This document shows, piece by piece, positions 10,631 to 22,444 of a DNA stretch of 64,000 bases. The notes under the pieces are model-generated. The model was not told the origin of the DNA and did not search any database. It saw nothing but the letters and a program-made list of their open reading frames with translations. The translations under genes and the position numbers were made by a program. The DNA comes from Halomonas salipaludis (GTDB lineage Bacteria; Pseudomonadota; Gammaproteobacteria; Pseudomonadales; Halomonadaceae), in contig NZ_NSKB01000001.1 in NCBI RefSeq assembly GCF_002286975.1, positions 374,733 through 438,732 on the forward strand, given 5' to 3'. Numbering within the stretch: the first letter of the stretch is position 1; every line of letters starts with the position of its first letter.

Positions 10631-11545
10631 ATGTTCAACGCCCAATATTTCCGCACCTTCATTACCCTGGTGGAGACCGGCAGCTTCACGCAGACGGCGC
10701 GGCGTCTGGACATGACCCAGCCGGGGGTCAGCCAGCACATCCGCAAGCTCGAGCAGTATCTCGACAAGCCGCTGCTCAATCGACACGGGCGCCGCTTCAC
10801 GCTGACCGACAGCGGTCGCCGCGCCTATGAGTACGCCATCAAGCTGTTCGCCGAGCACGAGCATTTTCGCCACTCGCTGGATAACGACTCGCTGGATTCC
10901 GGCGAGTGTCGCTTGGCGTCACCGGGTAGCGTGGGGCTGATGCTGTATCCCTTTCTGCTCAGTTACCAGCAGATGTATCCCGGGCTCACGGTCAGCTACC
11001 GCTTCGCCTTCAACGATGAAATCGTCCAGGACGTGCTGGCCGGGCGCTACGACCTGGGGATCGTCACCGACTTGGTCAAGCACGCCGAGCTGCATGTCGA
11101 GCCCTGGCACCAGGAGCCGCTGTGCCTGGTGGTCCCGGCGGACTTCACCGGCACCACCCTCAATGATCTCACGGGGCTGGGCTTCATCAGCTACGCCGAC
11201 GCTATCCAGCATGCTACGCAGCTGCTCAAGGTCAATTTCCCCGGTGAGTTCCGCAGCATGAACCGCTTTCCTCAGCAGGGCTATACCAACGAGTTGTCGA
11301 TGGTGCTCGACGCCGTGGCCCGCGGGCTGGGCTTTACGGTGGTGCCGCGGCTGGTGCTCGAGACCTCGCCCTGGCAGCGCCAGGTCAAGGAGTTGACGCT
11401 CAGCCAGCCGGTCCACGAAACGCTCTACGTGGTGACGCCCAGCGGCTCGCAGCTGCCGCTGCGTTATGCGCGGCTGCTGGAGGATTTTCGCGAGCAGCGT
11501 CGCCAGGCCCTCTATGGCTTCGCCGAGGAGCCGAGCTTCGGCTGA
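10631..11545 (+). CDS. LysR-family transcriptional regulator
   Basis: The 304-residue protein has a LysR winged-helix domain at the N-terminus (FRTFITLVETGSFTQTARRL, then TQPGVSQHIRKLEQYL) and a periplasmic-binding-like effector domain (about 90-295). I chose ATG 10631 over an upstream GTG at 10616; neither has a strong ribosome site. It is divergent from ppnN, but the 174-bp gap does not tell its target. The effector ligand cannot be read from sequence. Confidence 0.9.
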   Translation: MFNAQYFRTFITLVETGSFTQTARRLDMTQPGVSQHIRKLEQYLDKPLLNRHGRRFTLTDSGRRAYEYAIKLFAEHEHFRHSLDNDSLDSGECRLASPGSVGLMLYPFLLSYQQMYPGLTVSYRFAFNDEIVQDVLAGRYDLGIVTDLVKHAELHVEPWHQEPLCLVVPADFTGTTLNDLTGLGFISYADAIQHATQLLKVNFPGEFRSMNRFPQQGYTNELSMVLDAVARGLGFTVVPRLVLETSPWQRQVKELTLSQPVHETLYVVTPSGSQLPLRYARLLEDFREQRRQALYGFAEEPSFG

Positions 11546-11566
11546 CGCTTGCTGACCGCTGCCCTA

Positions 11567-11604
11567 ACGCATACGCCCCGGCCAATTGGCCGGGGCGTAT
11601 GCGT
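11567..11604. terminator. Bidirectional terminator between lysR and gcvP
   Basis: A perfect 38-bp palindrome (arms 11567-11585 and 11586-11604) lies between the convergent stops of the LysR gene and gcvP. The stem is GC-rich at its core and AT-richer at the base. It has no separate loop, so about four central bases would form the turn. Confidence 0.8.
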
Positions 11605-11625
11605 TGGACGGCGCGCGGTTGTGGC

Positions 11626-14520
<2,895 letters not shown>

Positions 14521-14575
14521 GAAACACCTGTCAGGGTAGTCGGGCGGTCAGTCCCGGGGATAAGGAAAGGGGCAA

Positions 14576-14599
14576 GGCCGGGTCGCTGGCGACCCGGCC
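14576..14599 (-). other. Intercistronic hairpin between gcvH and gcvP
   Basis: Eleven-bp perfect arms (14576-14586 and 14589-14599) form a GC-rich stem in the 88-bp gap. Read on the leftward strand it is followed by TTGCCCC and a purine run rather than by U residues, so it is more likely an mRNA-stabilising or partial-attenuation element setting the GcvH to GcvP ratio than a full terminator. Confidence 0.5.
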
Positions 14600-14608
14600 G
14601 AAAGTCGT

Positions 14609-15001
14609 TCACTCTTCGGCATCGACCACTGCGCCATAGGCGTCGGCATCGAGTAGGGCGTCGAGGGCACCGCTGTCGCTGAGCTTGAGCTTGGCGATCC
14701 AGCCATCTTCGTAGGGCGACTCGTTGACGGTCTCGGGGGCGTCCTCGAGGGCGTCGTTAACGGCAACCACCTCGCCGCCAAGCGGCGCGTAGAGATCGGA
14801 GGCCGCCTTGACCGATTCGATTACGCCGAACTCCTCGCCGCTGGCCAGCTCCTGGCCGACTTCCGGCAGCTCGACGAAGACCACGTCGCCAAGCGCCTGC
14901 TGGGCGTGATCGGTAATACCCAGGGTGACGGTGCCGTCACCGTTGTCGAGCACCCACTCATGGCTCTTGGTGTAACGCAGGTTGGACGGAATAGCGCTCA
15001 T
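14609..15001 (-). CDS. gcvH: Glycine cleavage system H protein
   Basis: The 130-residue H protein shuttles intermediates among P, T and L proteins on a lipoyl-lysine. The start at 15001 gives [17 protein letters not shown], the family N-terminus; the ORF can be extended upstream but only into leader. The lipoylated Lys lies in [16 protein letters not shown], and [15 protein letters not shown] is the conserved C-terminal part. A 14-bp near-palindrome lies 7-20 bases upstream of the start codon and overlaps the presumed ribosome-binding area. Confidence 0.96.
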   Translation of the reverse strand: MSAIPSNLRYTKSHEWVLDNGDGTVTLGITDHAQQALGDVVFVELPEVGQELASGEEFGVIESVKAASDLYAPLGGEVVAVNDALEDAPETVNESPYEDGWIAKLKLSDSGALDALLDADAYGAVVDAEE

Positions 15002-15007
15002 AGTGGT

Positions 15008-15021
15008 TTTCCTATACGAAA
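15008..15021. promoter_or_regulatory. Candidate operator, left copy (gcvH side)
   Basis: The sequence TTTCCTATACGAAA has TTTC/GAAA half-sites with a six-base spacer. Its reverse complement matches the copy at 15426-15439 in 13 of 14 positions. It sits next to the gcvH ATG, where bound protein would block transcription or translation start. The cognate regulator is unknown. Confidence 0.45.
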
Positions 15022-15425
15022 AGGTTTTCTGAATCAGGGAATCGTACCGCCATTTGCACGCGATGGCGAGTCTCACGCGCATCGGGCGACGCTGTCCCAG
15101 GCTGACCGCCTATACAGGTTGGCTGCTGCAGGGAGTCTCGTCCAGCCCTGTGCAGTTGGCACCCCTCGACTACGCTAAGTAAACACTGCATCAATGCCTA
15201 CGCGGGCGAATCACTGCGTTGCGCGGTGCTCGAAATCCTCACCTATACCCCATAGGCTCCGGTTTCTGTGCTCCGTGCGCCTTGTGCTTCATCCCGCTCG
15301 CCGATTTATTCAGTGCTTCCCTAAAGGCAAGCGATCCAGTGCGGTACCTGGCGGGTATTGGCGGTTGGTGGTATGCGCGGGGGCATGCTTGCGGACGCCG
15401 GGGGAGGCCAGTAAGCTGCTCTGTG

Positions 15426-15439
15426 TTTCGTATAAGAAA
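15426..15439. promoter_or_regulatory. Candidate operator, right copy (symporter side)
   Basis: The sequence TTTCGTATAAGAAA repeats the left site in the opposite orientation, 418 bp away and about 240 bp upstream of the symporter ATG. Its TATAAG core could double as a -10 element. Paired identical sites in front of divergent glycine-related genes suggest a common regulator. Confidence 0.45.
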
Positions 15440-15681
15440 TTAGTTTCTTTGAGTAGGGCGAGAGACGGCCGCGCCGGCGGCATGAGCCGATGATTTCACG
15501 CTGCAGTCGCATATTGGCAACGCAATGACCTGCAGTAGTAGAGCTTGGGCGAGGTTATCCGCTATGGTACGCCCATTCGACCACGGGGACGGCCTAGTCC
15601 CTTTGCGGTTGAGGCCAGGTGTCCGGCGCTGTGCTCAGCCCGGGGCACAACAATAACGAACCAGGATTGAAAGGAACGACC

Positions 15682-17067
15682 ATGGAAACCTTGACCAGTC
15701 TCTTTACCGCCATCAACGGCGTGGTATGGGGCCCGTTGATGTTGATACTGCTGCTGGGGGTGGGCCTCTACCTCCAGCTGGGCCTCAAGCTGATGCCGAT
15801 CCGCAAGCTCGGCATGGGCTTCAGCCTGCTGTGGCAGGGGCGCGACAAGCCCGGCGCAGATAAGTCCGACAAGGACGGCGAAATCTCGCCCTTCAATGCG
15901 CTGATGACGGCGCTATCGGCCACCATCGGTACCGGTAATATTGCCGGCGTGGCGACCGCGATTGCACTGGGTGGGCCCGGCGCGGTGTTCTGGATGTGGA
16001 TCACCGCACTGGTCGGCATGGCCACCAAGTTTGCCGAGGCGGTCCTGGCGGTGCGCTATCGCGAGACCGACAGCACCGGCAACCATGTCGGCGGGCCGAT
16101 GTTCTATATCAAGAATGGCCTGGGCAAGAAGTGGATGTGGCTGGGCGGTGCCTTCGCCTTCTTCGGCGCCGTGGCAGCGTTCGGCATCGGCAATACCGTG
16201 CAGTCCAACTCGGTCGCCGACGCCCTCGACTCGACCTTCGGCCTGCCGCACTGGATCACCGGGGTAGTGATCATGGTGCTGGCCGGGGCGGTGATCCTCG
16301 GCGGCATCAAGCGCATCGCCAAGGTCGCCGGCAAGCTGGTGCCGATCATGGCGATTGCCTACATCTCAGCCGGCATCGTGGTGCTGATCGTCAATGCCAG
16401 CGAGATCGGCAGCGCTTTCAGCATGATCTTCTACTACGCCTTCAACCCGCATGCGGCCATGGGCGGCTTTGCCGGGGCGGCGGTGATGGCGGCGATTCGT
16501 TTCGGCGTGGCCCGCGGCATCTTCTCCAACGAGGCCGGCCTGGGTAGTGCGCCGATTGCCCACGCCGCTGCCAAGACCAAGAACCCGGTGCGTCAGGGCC
16601 TGATCGCCATGCTCGGCACTTTCATCGATACCATCATCGTGTGCACCATCACCGCGCTGGTGATCCTGACCTCCACGGTATGGATCGACGGCGAGGCTGG
16701 GGCATCGTTGACCGCGCTGTCGTTCGAGGCGGCGCTGCCGGGGATCGGCAACCAGATCGTCTCGATCGCGCTGGCCGTGTTTGCCTTCACGACCATTCTC
16801 GGTTGGTCGTTCTACGGCGAGAAGTGCTTCCAGTTCCTGTTCGGCACGCGCTCGATCATGCTCTACCGCACCCTGTTCGTACTGGCCATCCCGCTCGGCG
16901 CCATGGCGCAGCTGGGCTTCATCTGGCTGATGGCCGATACCTTCAATGCCATGATGGCGATTCCCAACCTGATCGCGCTGGCGCTGCTGTCGCCGATGGT
17001 CTTCAAGTTGACCCGCGACTACTTCGACGGCAAGGAGGTGTTGCCGGGCGAAGATCTCTCGAATTGA
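15682..17067 (+). CDS. Alanine/glycine:cation symporter (AGCS family)
   Basis: This 461-residue membrane transporter imports alanine or glycine with Na+. The start at 15682 has AAAGGA seven bases upstream and gives METLTSLFTAINGVVWGP, a typical AGCS beginning. Family marks include SATIGTGNIAGVATAIALGGPGA-type segment near residue 75, YRETDSTGNHVGGPMFYI and RGIFSNEAGLGSAPIAHAAA. About ten to eleven hydrophobic helices are visible. It precedes gcvT by 70 bases on the same strand, so glycine is the likely physiological substrate, coupling uptake to cleavage. Confidence 0.92.
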   Translation: METLTSLFTAINGVVWGPLMLILLLGVGLYLQLGLKLMPIRKLGMGFSLLWQGRDKPGADKSDKDGEISPFNALMTALSATIGTGNIAGVATAIALGGPGAVFWMWITALVGMATKFAEAVLAVRYRETDSTGNHVGGPMFYIKNGLGKKWMWLGGAFAFFGAVAAFGIGNTVQSNSVADALDSTFGLPHWITGVVIMVLAGAVILGGIKRIAKVAGKLVPIMAIAYISAGIVVLIVNASEIGSAFSMIFYYAFNPHAAMGGFAGAAVMAAIRFGVARGIFSNEAGLGSAPIAHAAAKTKNPVRQGLIAMLGTFIDTIIVCTITALVILTSTVWIDGEAGASLTALSFEAALPGIGNQIVSIALAVFAFTTILGWSFYGEKCFQFLFGTRSIMLYRTLFVLAIPLGAMAQLGFIWLMADTFNAMMAIPNLIALALLSPMVFKLTRDYFDGKEVLPGEDLSN

Positions 17068-17137
17068 TCCCCGGGGCCACGGGGCGCAAGCCTGTCCCGT
17101 GGCCACCCCGCAAGCCACTCGCCAATGGACCGATAGC

Positions 17138-18250
17138 ATGACGCAACTCAGCAAGACGCCGCTCTACGACCTTCACCGCGAACTGGGCGGCAAGATGGTG
17201 CCTTTCGCCGGCTATGAGATGCCGGTGCAGTTCCCGCTTGGGGTCAAGAAGGAGCATGAGCATACACGCCAGGCATGCGGCCTGTTCGACGTGTCGCACA
17301 TGGGGCAAGTACTGATCCATGGGCCGTCACCCGCTGCGGCGCTGGAGACACTGGTGTCGGCGGATATCGTCGGGCTGCCCGCCGGGATGCAGCGCTATGC
17401 GCTGTTCACCGCGGAAGAGGGCGGCATCCTCGATGATCTGATGGTGGTCAACGCCGGTGAGCACCTCTATCTGGTGGTCAACGCCGCCTGCAAGGAGCAG
17501 GACATCAGCCATCTGCGCACCGGGCTCGGCAGCGACTACCGGGTCGAGGTCGTGGATCGCGGCCTGCTTGCCCTGCAGGGGCCTGCGGCGGTGAGCGTCA
17601 TGCAGCGGCTGTGCCCGGCGGCCTGCGAACTGGTATTCATGCAGCATGCTCGTCATGAGATCGGCGGCATTGCGGTGTGGATCAGCCGCAGTGGCTATAC
17701 CGGCGAGGATGGTTTCGAAATCTCGGTGCCGGCGGAACAGGCCGAGGCACTGGCGCACCTGCTGCTGGCGGAAGAGCAGGTGGAAGCGATCGGCTTGGGT
17801 GCGCGCGACTCGCTGCGCCTCGAGGCCGGCCTGTGCCTCTACGGGCACGATATCGACACCACCACCACGCCGGTTGAAGCGGGCCTGATCTGGGCCATCG
17901 GCAAACCGCGGCGGCGTGGCGGTGAGCGTGCCGCGGGCTTTCCGGGGGCCGATCTCATCCTGCATCAGGTCGAGGCCAAGGATCACACCCGCAAGCGGGT
18001 CGGCTTGCTCGGCGAGGGCCGGGCGCCGGTACGTGAGGGGGCCGAGCTGTTCAGCGCTGACGACGTCAAGATCGGCGTGGTGACCTCGGGTGGCTTTGGT
18101 CCCAGCGTCGGTCGACCGGTGGCCATGGGCTATGTGGCGATCGATCAGGCCGAAGCGGGCACCCAGGTGTTTGCCGAGGTGCGCGGCAAGCGCTTGCCGA
18201 TGACGGTAAGCAAGATGCCGTTCGTGACGCCGGGCTACTATCGCGGCTGA
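17138..18250 (+). CDS. gcvT: Glycine cleavage T protein (aminomethyltransferase)
   Basis: The 370-residue T protein releases ammonia from the GcvH-bound aminomethyl group and transfers the carbon to tetrahydrofolate. The start at 17138 gives MTQLSKTPLYDLHRELGGKM, the family N-terminus. GLFDVSHMGQ, the LTNDVD-equivalent region, RSGYTGEDGFEI-like SRSGYTGEDGFEIS and GLGARDSLRLEAGLCLYGHDI are diagnostic. It is separated from gcvHP and grouped instead with the symporter; a terminator follows. Confidence 0.96.
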   Translation: MTQLSKTPLYDLHRELGGKMVPFAGYEMPVQFPLGVKKEHEHTRQACGLFDVSHMGQVLIHGPSPAAALETLVSADIVGLPAGMQRYALFTAEEGGILDDLMVVNAGEHLYLVVNAACKEQDISHLRTGLGSDYRVEVVDRGLLALQGPAAVSVMQRLCPAACELVFMQHARHEIGGIAVWISRSGYTGEDGFEISVPAEQAEALAHLLLAEEQVEAIGLGARDSLRLEAGLCLYGHDIDTTTTPVEAGLIWAIGKPRRRGGERAAGFPGADLILHQVEAKDHTRKRVGLLGEGRAPVREGAELFSADDVKIGVVTSGGFGPSVGRPVAMGYVAIDQAEAGTQVFAEVRGKRLPMTVSKMPFVTPGYYRG

Positions 18251-18309
18251 CGGGCGTCTCCATCATTTATACCGTTATCTTGCGGTGTTGCAGCATGGGA
18301 ATACTATCC

Positions 18310-18337
18310 GGCCGTTCGTCAAGGCGAACGGCCTTTC
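18310..18337 (+). terminator. Intrinsic terminator after gcvT
   Basis: Nine-bp perfect arms (18310-18318 and 18325-18333) with a six-base loop are followed by TTTCGTCGTT. It lies 60 bp past the gcvT stop and just before the convergent AlkB-like gene. Confidence 0.8.
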
Positions 18338-18347
18338 GTCGTTGTCA

Positions 18348-18962
18348 TCAGGTGTCGATGACGATATGCCGAAAGGTCAGGCTGATGCGGATGCCATGGC
18401 TTGTTCGCGGCAGCAGGGCATGCTGCAGCTGACGCTGCACGCCGGGCCCCATGACCAGCAGGCTGCCATGGGTCAGATTGACATTGAAGGCCGGTGCGCG
18501 GCGGTCGCGCCAGCGAAAGCGTAGCGGCCGCTCGCTGCCCAGGCTGACGGCGGCGATCAGCGGCTCCTGGCCGAGCTCTGGCTCGTCGTCGCTGTGCCAG
18601 CCCATGCGTTCTGCACCGCTGGCATAACGATTGAGCAGCACGCTATTGAATCGCGGCGCCTCGCTGAAGTCGCGCAGGGCATGAGCGATGCGCTCGGCCA
18701 GCCGCGCCACCTGTGGGTGCCAGGGCTCAGGCACGAAGTCGCGGCCGGAGTAGCGATAGCGTGCCTCGCGGTCGCCCATCCACACCTGGCGACGTGGGAT
18801 CGGGTGCTCGCGGCCGAACAGCGTCAGGCTGGGCTGCTGCCAGTCGAGGTCTCGCTCGAGGCAGCCCAGCAACCGGTTCGCCTCGTCGGCGTCGAGCAAG
18901 GCGTCATGCCGCCATAGCGGCGGCATGTCGAGGAGGCTCTGCCAGGTGGTAGGGGGAGGCAT
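18348..18962 (-). CDS. AlkB-like 2-oxoglutarate/Fe(II) dioxygenase
   Basis: The 204-residue protein resembles AlkB-type nucleic acid demethylases, which remove alkyl groups from bases oxidatively. The Fe(II) ligands are the HxD in MGWHSDDEPELG and the distal His in LPRTSHGIRIS, and the 2OG-binding Arg pair follows in RISLTFR. PRFNSVLLNRYASG is the conserved strand before the HxD. I took ATG 18962 as the start; an upstream extension to 19034 lacks family similarity. The length suits ALKBH2/3-like bacterial forms rather than E. coli AlkB itself. Confidence 0.88.
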   Translation of the reverse strand: MPPPTTWQSLLDMPPLWRHDALLDADEANRLLGCLERDLDWQQPSLTLFGREHPIPRRQVWMGDREARYRYSGRDFVPEPWHPQVARLAERIAHALRDFSEAPRFNSVLLNRYASGAERMGWHSDDEPELGQEPLIAAVSLGSERPLRFRWRDRRAPAFNVNLTHGSLLVMGPGVQRQLQHALLPRTSHGIRISLTFRHIVIDT

Positions 18963-18993
18963 AGGTCGAGCATGCCAGCGGTGTGGCGGCGTG

Positions 18994-19545
18994 TCACGCA
19001 AGTGTCGGTAGCGTCCACCAGCCGAGCAGCGCAAACAGGCCGCCGAGCAGCGCGCCGCCGATGACGTCGCTGATGTAGTGCAGGCCGAGGCCGACCCGCG
19101 AGACGGCGATCAGCACGGCCAGAGGGACCACCAGCGGGAGCAGTGTCGGCGTGGTGGCAGCGGTCAGCAGGCTGAACATCACCGCGTGCAGGGTGTGTCC
19201 GCTGGGGAAGCTGTAGCGGTCGCGCGGTACCTCGGCGCAGCATATCGCTTGAAAGGTGATCGAGGGACGTTCGCGGCACAGCCGCGTCTTGATCAGGCGG
19301 TAGACGCCTATTGCCAGCAGCGACAGTAGTAGATGATGCCACGTCAGCGACCAGCCGTGGGCGCCGTGGATCACCGGCATTGCGGCGACCAGTAGCACCC
19401 AGGCCGGCCAGTCGCCAAGCCGGCTGGCTGCACGCAGCAGCATTAGGATGCCGCGGCGGCTGCCGTGGCGGGCGAGCCGCTGGCAGAGCTGCCATTCGAG
19501 CAGATCGAGACGGTCAAAGACCGGCAGGGTGCGTGGTGCGGTCAT
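18994..19545 (-). CDS. PAP2-family phosphatase
   Basis: This 183-residue membrane protein has the three PAP2 phosphatase motifs: KTRLCRERP (motif 1, KxxxxxxRP), SFPSGH (motif 2) and SRVGLGLHYISDVIGG (motif 3, with the nucleophilic-site His). Hydrophobic helices surround them, consistent with a lipid phosphate or undecaprenyl pyrophosphate phosphatase. The ATG at 19545 lies inside the 3' end of the upstream glycosyltransferase (32-bp overlap), so both are probably co-transcribed in a cell-envelope lipid or glycolipid operon. Confidence 0.88.
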   Translation of the reverse strand: MTAPRTLPVFDRLDLLEWQLCQRLARHGSRRGILMLLRAASRLGDWPAWVLLVAAMPVIHGAHGWSLTWHHLLLSLLAIGVYRLIKTRLCRERPSITFQAICCAEVPRDRYSFPSGHTLHAVMFSLLTAATTPTLLPLVVPLAVLIAVSRVGLGLHYISDVIGGALLGGLFALLGWWTLPTLA

Positions 19546-20598
19546 GGGCGTGCTCCATGGCGGTATGCAGGACATGCAGGAAGCGCTCGGCAATCTGCGA
19601 CCAGTGGCAGTCGGCCACGCGCACTCGCGCTGCGCGGCCCAGGCGGCCGTAGAGTGCCGGAGAGCGCGCCAGCTGCGCGGCGTGTTCGACGAAGGCGCTG
19701 GAGGCGTCGAGGGGCAGCGTCAGGCCGTGATGGTGGGGGACTATCCACTCGCCGGCGGCGGCATAGTCGAAGGCGATCACCGCCAGGCCGCTGGCCATGG
19801 CCTCGAGTACCACGTTGCCGTAGGTCTCGGAGCGTGACGGGAACACGAACAGATCGGCGCTGGCGTAGTGTCTGGCGAGCTGGTCGCTGTCGACGAAGCC
19901 GGTGAAGTGGGTCTGCGGCAAGCGCCGCTGCAGGCGCTGACGCAGGGGCCCGTCGCCGACCACCACGCTGACCAGATCGGGTTGTGCCAGGTGCATGGCC
20001 TGGAAGCTCTCGACCAGCAGGTCGAGGTTCTTTTCGCTGGCTTATCGGGACTGAAGTGCTGGCAGTCGATGCCGCGCCCCATCACGGCAACACGTTCGAA
20101 ACCCTGGGCGCCCAGTATTTCGGCCTGCTGGCGGGTTGGCACCAGGGTGGCGCCGGTGCGGTTGTGGAAATGCCGCAGCAGGCCGAGCACGCCGCCGCGT
20201 AGCCAGCCCAGGCCATAGTCGCTGGCGTAGTGGTCGAAGTTGGTATGGAAACCGCTCAGGGTCGGGATGCCGAGGCGCTCGGCGCTGCGCAGCGCCGACC
20301 AGCCCAGTGGCCCCTCGGTGGCAAGATAGATCGCATCGGGAGGCCGGGTTCGCCACTCGCCAAGCAGCCGTCGGCCACAGGGCCGGCCGAACTGTACGTC
20401 TGGATAGCGCGGCAGATGAAAGCCTGGCACCTGCAGTTCGTTGGCCATGCGCGAATCGCGGTGCGCCTCGCGGGGGGCCGGCCGAACCAGCTGCAATGTC
20501 ACCCCGCGTCGCCGGAGTTCGTCCGTTAACTGGCCCAGGGTATGGGCGACGCCGTTGATGTCCGGCGCCCAGGTTTCACTGACCAGGCATAAACGCAT
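19514..20598 (-). pseudogene. Glycosyltransferase, GT4 family, broken by deletion and frameshift
   Basis: The first frame (from ATG 20598) reads MRLCLVSETWAPDINGVAHT and continues normally to HFSPDK at about 20,041; the sequence then continues in another frame as SEKNLDLLVESFQAM and on through GFVDSDQLARHYASADLFVF and FPSRSETYGNVVLEAMASGL to the stop at 19514. Family members carry about 25 more residues between the FSPD and EKNLDLL motifs, so a short deletion with a net frameshift near 20,039 is the simplest reading. The family resembles GDP-mannose-dependent alpha-mannosyltransferases. A sequencing or assembly error cannot be excluded. Confidence 0.85.
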
Positions 20599-20690
20599 GA
20601 GGAGCTCCCGTGTGGTGAACTCCCTCCAGCTTCACCGACCATCATGACAGCAGGCCGACAGGCCGATGACGGATCGATGACGGTGGGCGC

Positions 20691-21626
20691 CTAGCGCAAT
20701 ACCTTGGTCGGGTCGACGGGCTTGCCGCCGTGGCGCAGGTCGAACAGCAGGTCATGGCGCTCGGTACTGTTGCTGTAGTCGACCTGGCACACCGGTGTGC
20801 CCTGGCTCACCGTCTGCCCATCGGCGACCTTGAGCTCGCCGCACAGGGCGTAGACACTCTGCAGGTTACCATCGTGGTGGACGATCACCACGCGCCCCAA
20901 CTGACGCATGCTGCCGGCGAAGCGCACCTGGCCGTCGGCCACTGCCTTGGCCTGGCTGCCATTCTGGGTGGCGAGCAGCATGGGTTGCAGCGTGCCGCGG
21001 TCGTCTGGGCCGAAACGCCTGACCACACGGTAGTCGTCCAGTGGCCAGGGCCAGTTGCGTGCACTGCTGGGCAGATTGCCGGGGTCGGGGCGCTGGGCCG
21101 GCGGCCGACTGGCGCTGCTGCCACTATTGCTGGGCGTTGCACTGGATCCGCTCGAACTCGGGCCGCTGGTGCTTGTACCGCTGAGGGGCACCTGGATCAG
21201 CTGGCCGACCTGCAGACGATGGGCAGGTATGTTGGGATTGGCCGACTGCACGCGGGCAGGGTTGCTGCCGAAGCGTCGTGCAATACCCGAGTAGGTGTCG
21301 CCGGGGCGTACCTGATAACGGTAAGGACCGCCGGAGGGCGCGCGCTCCTGCTGAGTGGGGATCAGCAGGCGCTGGCCTACCGCCAGGCGGCGTGGCTCGA
21401 CCCCGGGGTTGAAACGTGTCAAGCGCTCCAGCGGTACATCGGCACGCGCGGCGATGGCGCCGAGGGTGTCGCCACGCTGAACGGTAATCCACTGGCCGTT
21501 GATGCCGTCGAGCCGCTGCGGCGCCGACCCGGCGCCGGCACAGCCGGCCAGCAACCACGCCAGCAGCAGCATCAGGACGAGGTGTCGAGAGCGCGGTCCT
21601 TGTCCTGCCACAGCGCGTTGATCCAT
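20691..21626 (-). CDS. LysM and M23-domain lipoprotein (NlpD/EnvC-like)
   Basis: The 311-residue protein begins with an Arg-containing N-region, a hydrophobic core and the lipobox LLAGC, so it should be an outer-membrane lipoprotein. Two LysM domains follow (WITVQRGDTLGAIAAR and YQVRPGDTYSGIARRFG), then a Ser-rich linker and an M23-type domain. The usual HxxxD and HxH zinc ligands are not intact (VIVHHDGNLQSVY and RHDLLFDLRHGGKPVDP), so it may be an amidase activator without its own activity, as NlpD is. A shorter start at ATG 21572 forms TGATG with the upstream gene but loses the basic N-region. Confidence 0.82.
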   Translation of the reverse strand: MDQRAVAGQGPRSRHLVLMLLLAWLLAGCAGAGSAPQRLDGINGQWITVQRGDTLGAIAARADVPLERLTRFNPGVEPRRLAVGQRLLIPTQQERAPSGGPYRYQVRPGDTYSGIARRFGSNPARVQSANPNIPAHRLQVGQLIQVPLSGTSTSGPSSSGSSATPSNSGSSASRPPAQRPDPGNLPSSARNWPWPLDDYRVVRRFGPDDRGTLQPMLLATQNGSQAKAVADGQVRFAGSMRQLGRVVIVHHDGNLQSVYALCGELKVADGQTVSQGTPVCQVDYSNSTERHDLLFDLRHGGKPVDPTKVLR

Positions 21627-22444
21627 GTATGGAAGCGTTCCTTGTAGTTCGGGTCCTGATGGTAATCGCCGCCGGGCATCCACTCGGGCACGTCGAGACG
21701 CCGGATATGGCAGTGAATCTGCCCTTCACGGCCGCATAGGAAGCCCCAGAAGGTCGGGGCGGGGTTGGCGTAGCTCAGGGTGGCGTCGAGAATGCCGCTG
21801 AGGCTCCCGCCGAGTAGACCGGCGACCTGGGCGGTGCCACCGGCTTTGGGTCGCAGCAGGTGCCGGTAGGGGCTATTTTGCGCGTCGCGCTTGGCGGTTG
21901 TGAAGCGCGTGCCTTCAACGAAGTTGTAGATCGCCAGCGGCGTCTGGCGTGCCCGCTCGCACATGCGCTGGGTGGCGCGACGGTCGCGCTCGGCGAGGGT
22001 CGGGTTGCGGGCCAGCTGCTCACGGCTGTAGCGGCGCATGAAGGGAAACTCGAGGGCCCACCAGGCCTGGCCCACGATGGGGACCCAGATCAGCTGATGC
22101 TTGAGGAAGAAGCGCGGCATGGGGATGCGCCGGTGGAGCGCGAACTGCAGCACGAAAATATCGGTCCAGCAGCGGTGGTTGGAGAGTACCAGCCACCAAC
22201 GCTGCGGTGACAGGCCGTCGGGGCGACGTATGTCGAGCCGGGGCTTGAGCCAGTAGCGCATCCACCACAGATTGGCACCGATCCAGTTGAGGGCCACGGC
22301 GTTGAGGCCGGCCAGCACGCGCAGCTTGGCGCGGCGTCCCGGGGCTAACAGCTTGAGCAGGATCAGCACGAACAGCGGGATGCCCCAGAACAGCGTGGTC
22401 GCGATCAGCAGCAGCACGCTGACCAGTCCCTTGAGGGTCGCCAT
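21572..22444 (-). CDS. 1-acyl-glycerol-3-phosphate-type acyltransferase (YihG family)
   Basis: This 290-residue membrane protein starts MATLKGLVSVLLLIATTLFW, a single N-terminal anchor, and carries the PlsC acyltransferase motifs: SNHRCWTDIFVLQ (NHxxxxD), FPFMRRYS and YNFVEGTRFT (EGT). It resembles YihG/YihY-neighbourhood acyltransferases that adjust phosphatidic acid acyl chains. The start at 22444 is the second Met of a longer frame. Its end overlaps the LysM lipoprotein gene. Confidence 0.87.
   Translation of the reverse strand: MATLKGLVSVLLLIATTLFWGIPLFVLILLKLLAPGRRAKLRVLAGLNAVALNWIGANLWWMRYWLKPRLDIRRPDGLSPQRWWLVLSNHRCWTDIFVLQFALHRRIPMPRFFLKHQLIWVPIVGQAWWALEFPFMRRYSREQLARNPTLAERDRRATQRMCERARQTPLAIYNFVEGTRFTTAKRDAQNSPYRHLLRPKAGGTAQVAGLLGGSLSGILDATLSYANPAPTFWGFLCGREGQIHCHIRRLDVPEWMPGGDYHQDPNYKERFHTWINALWQDKDRALDTSS

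Larger units (their letters stand above)
15002..15681. other. 680-bp intergenic region between gcvH and the symporter
   Basis: This region must hold the divergent promoters for gcvHP (leftward) and the symporter-gcvT pair (rightward). I see two copies of a TTTC-N6-GAAA motif, listed separately, and a second small palindrome AAGAAA-TTAG-TTTCTT at 15434-15449 overlapping the right copy. I looked for the glycine riboswitch core (ACCGAAGG with CTCTCAGG) on both strands and did not find it. Several short ORFs are open here, but none has convincing protein character. Confidence 0.6.

Noticed and set aside
15002-15681. Glycine riboswitch upstream of gcvH or of the symporter
   Set aside because: I searched both strands for the conserved cores (ACCGAAGG, CTCTCAGG with GGAC) and did not find them.
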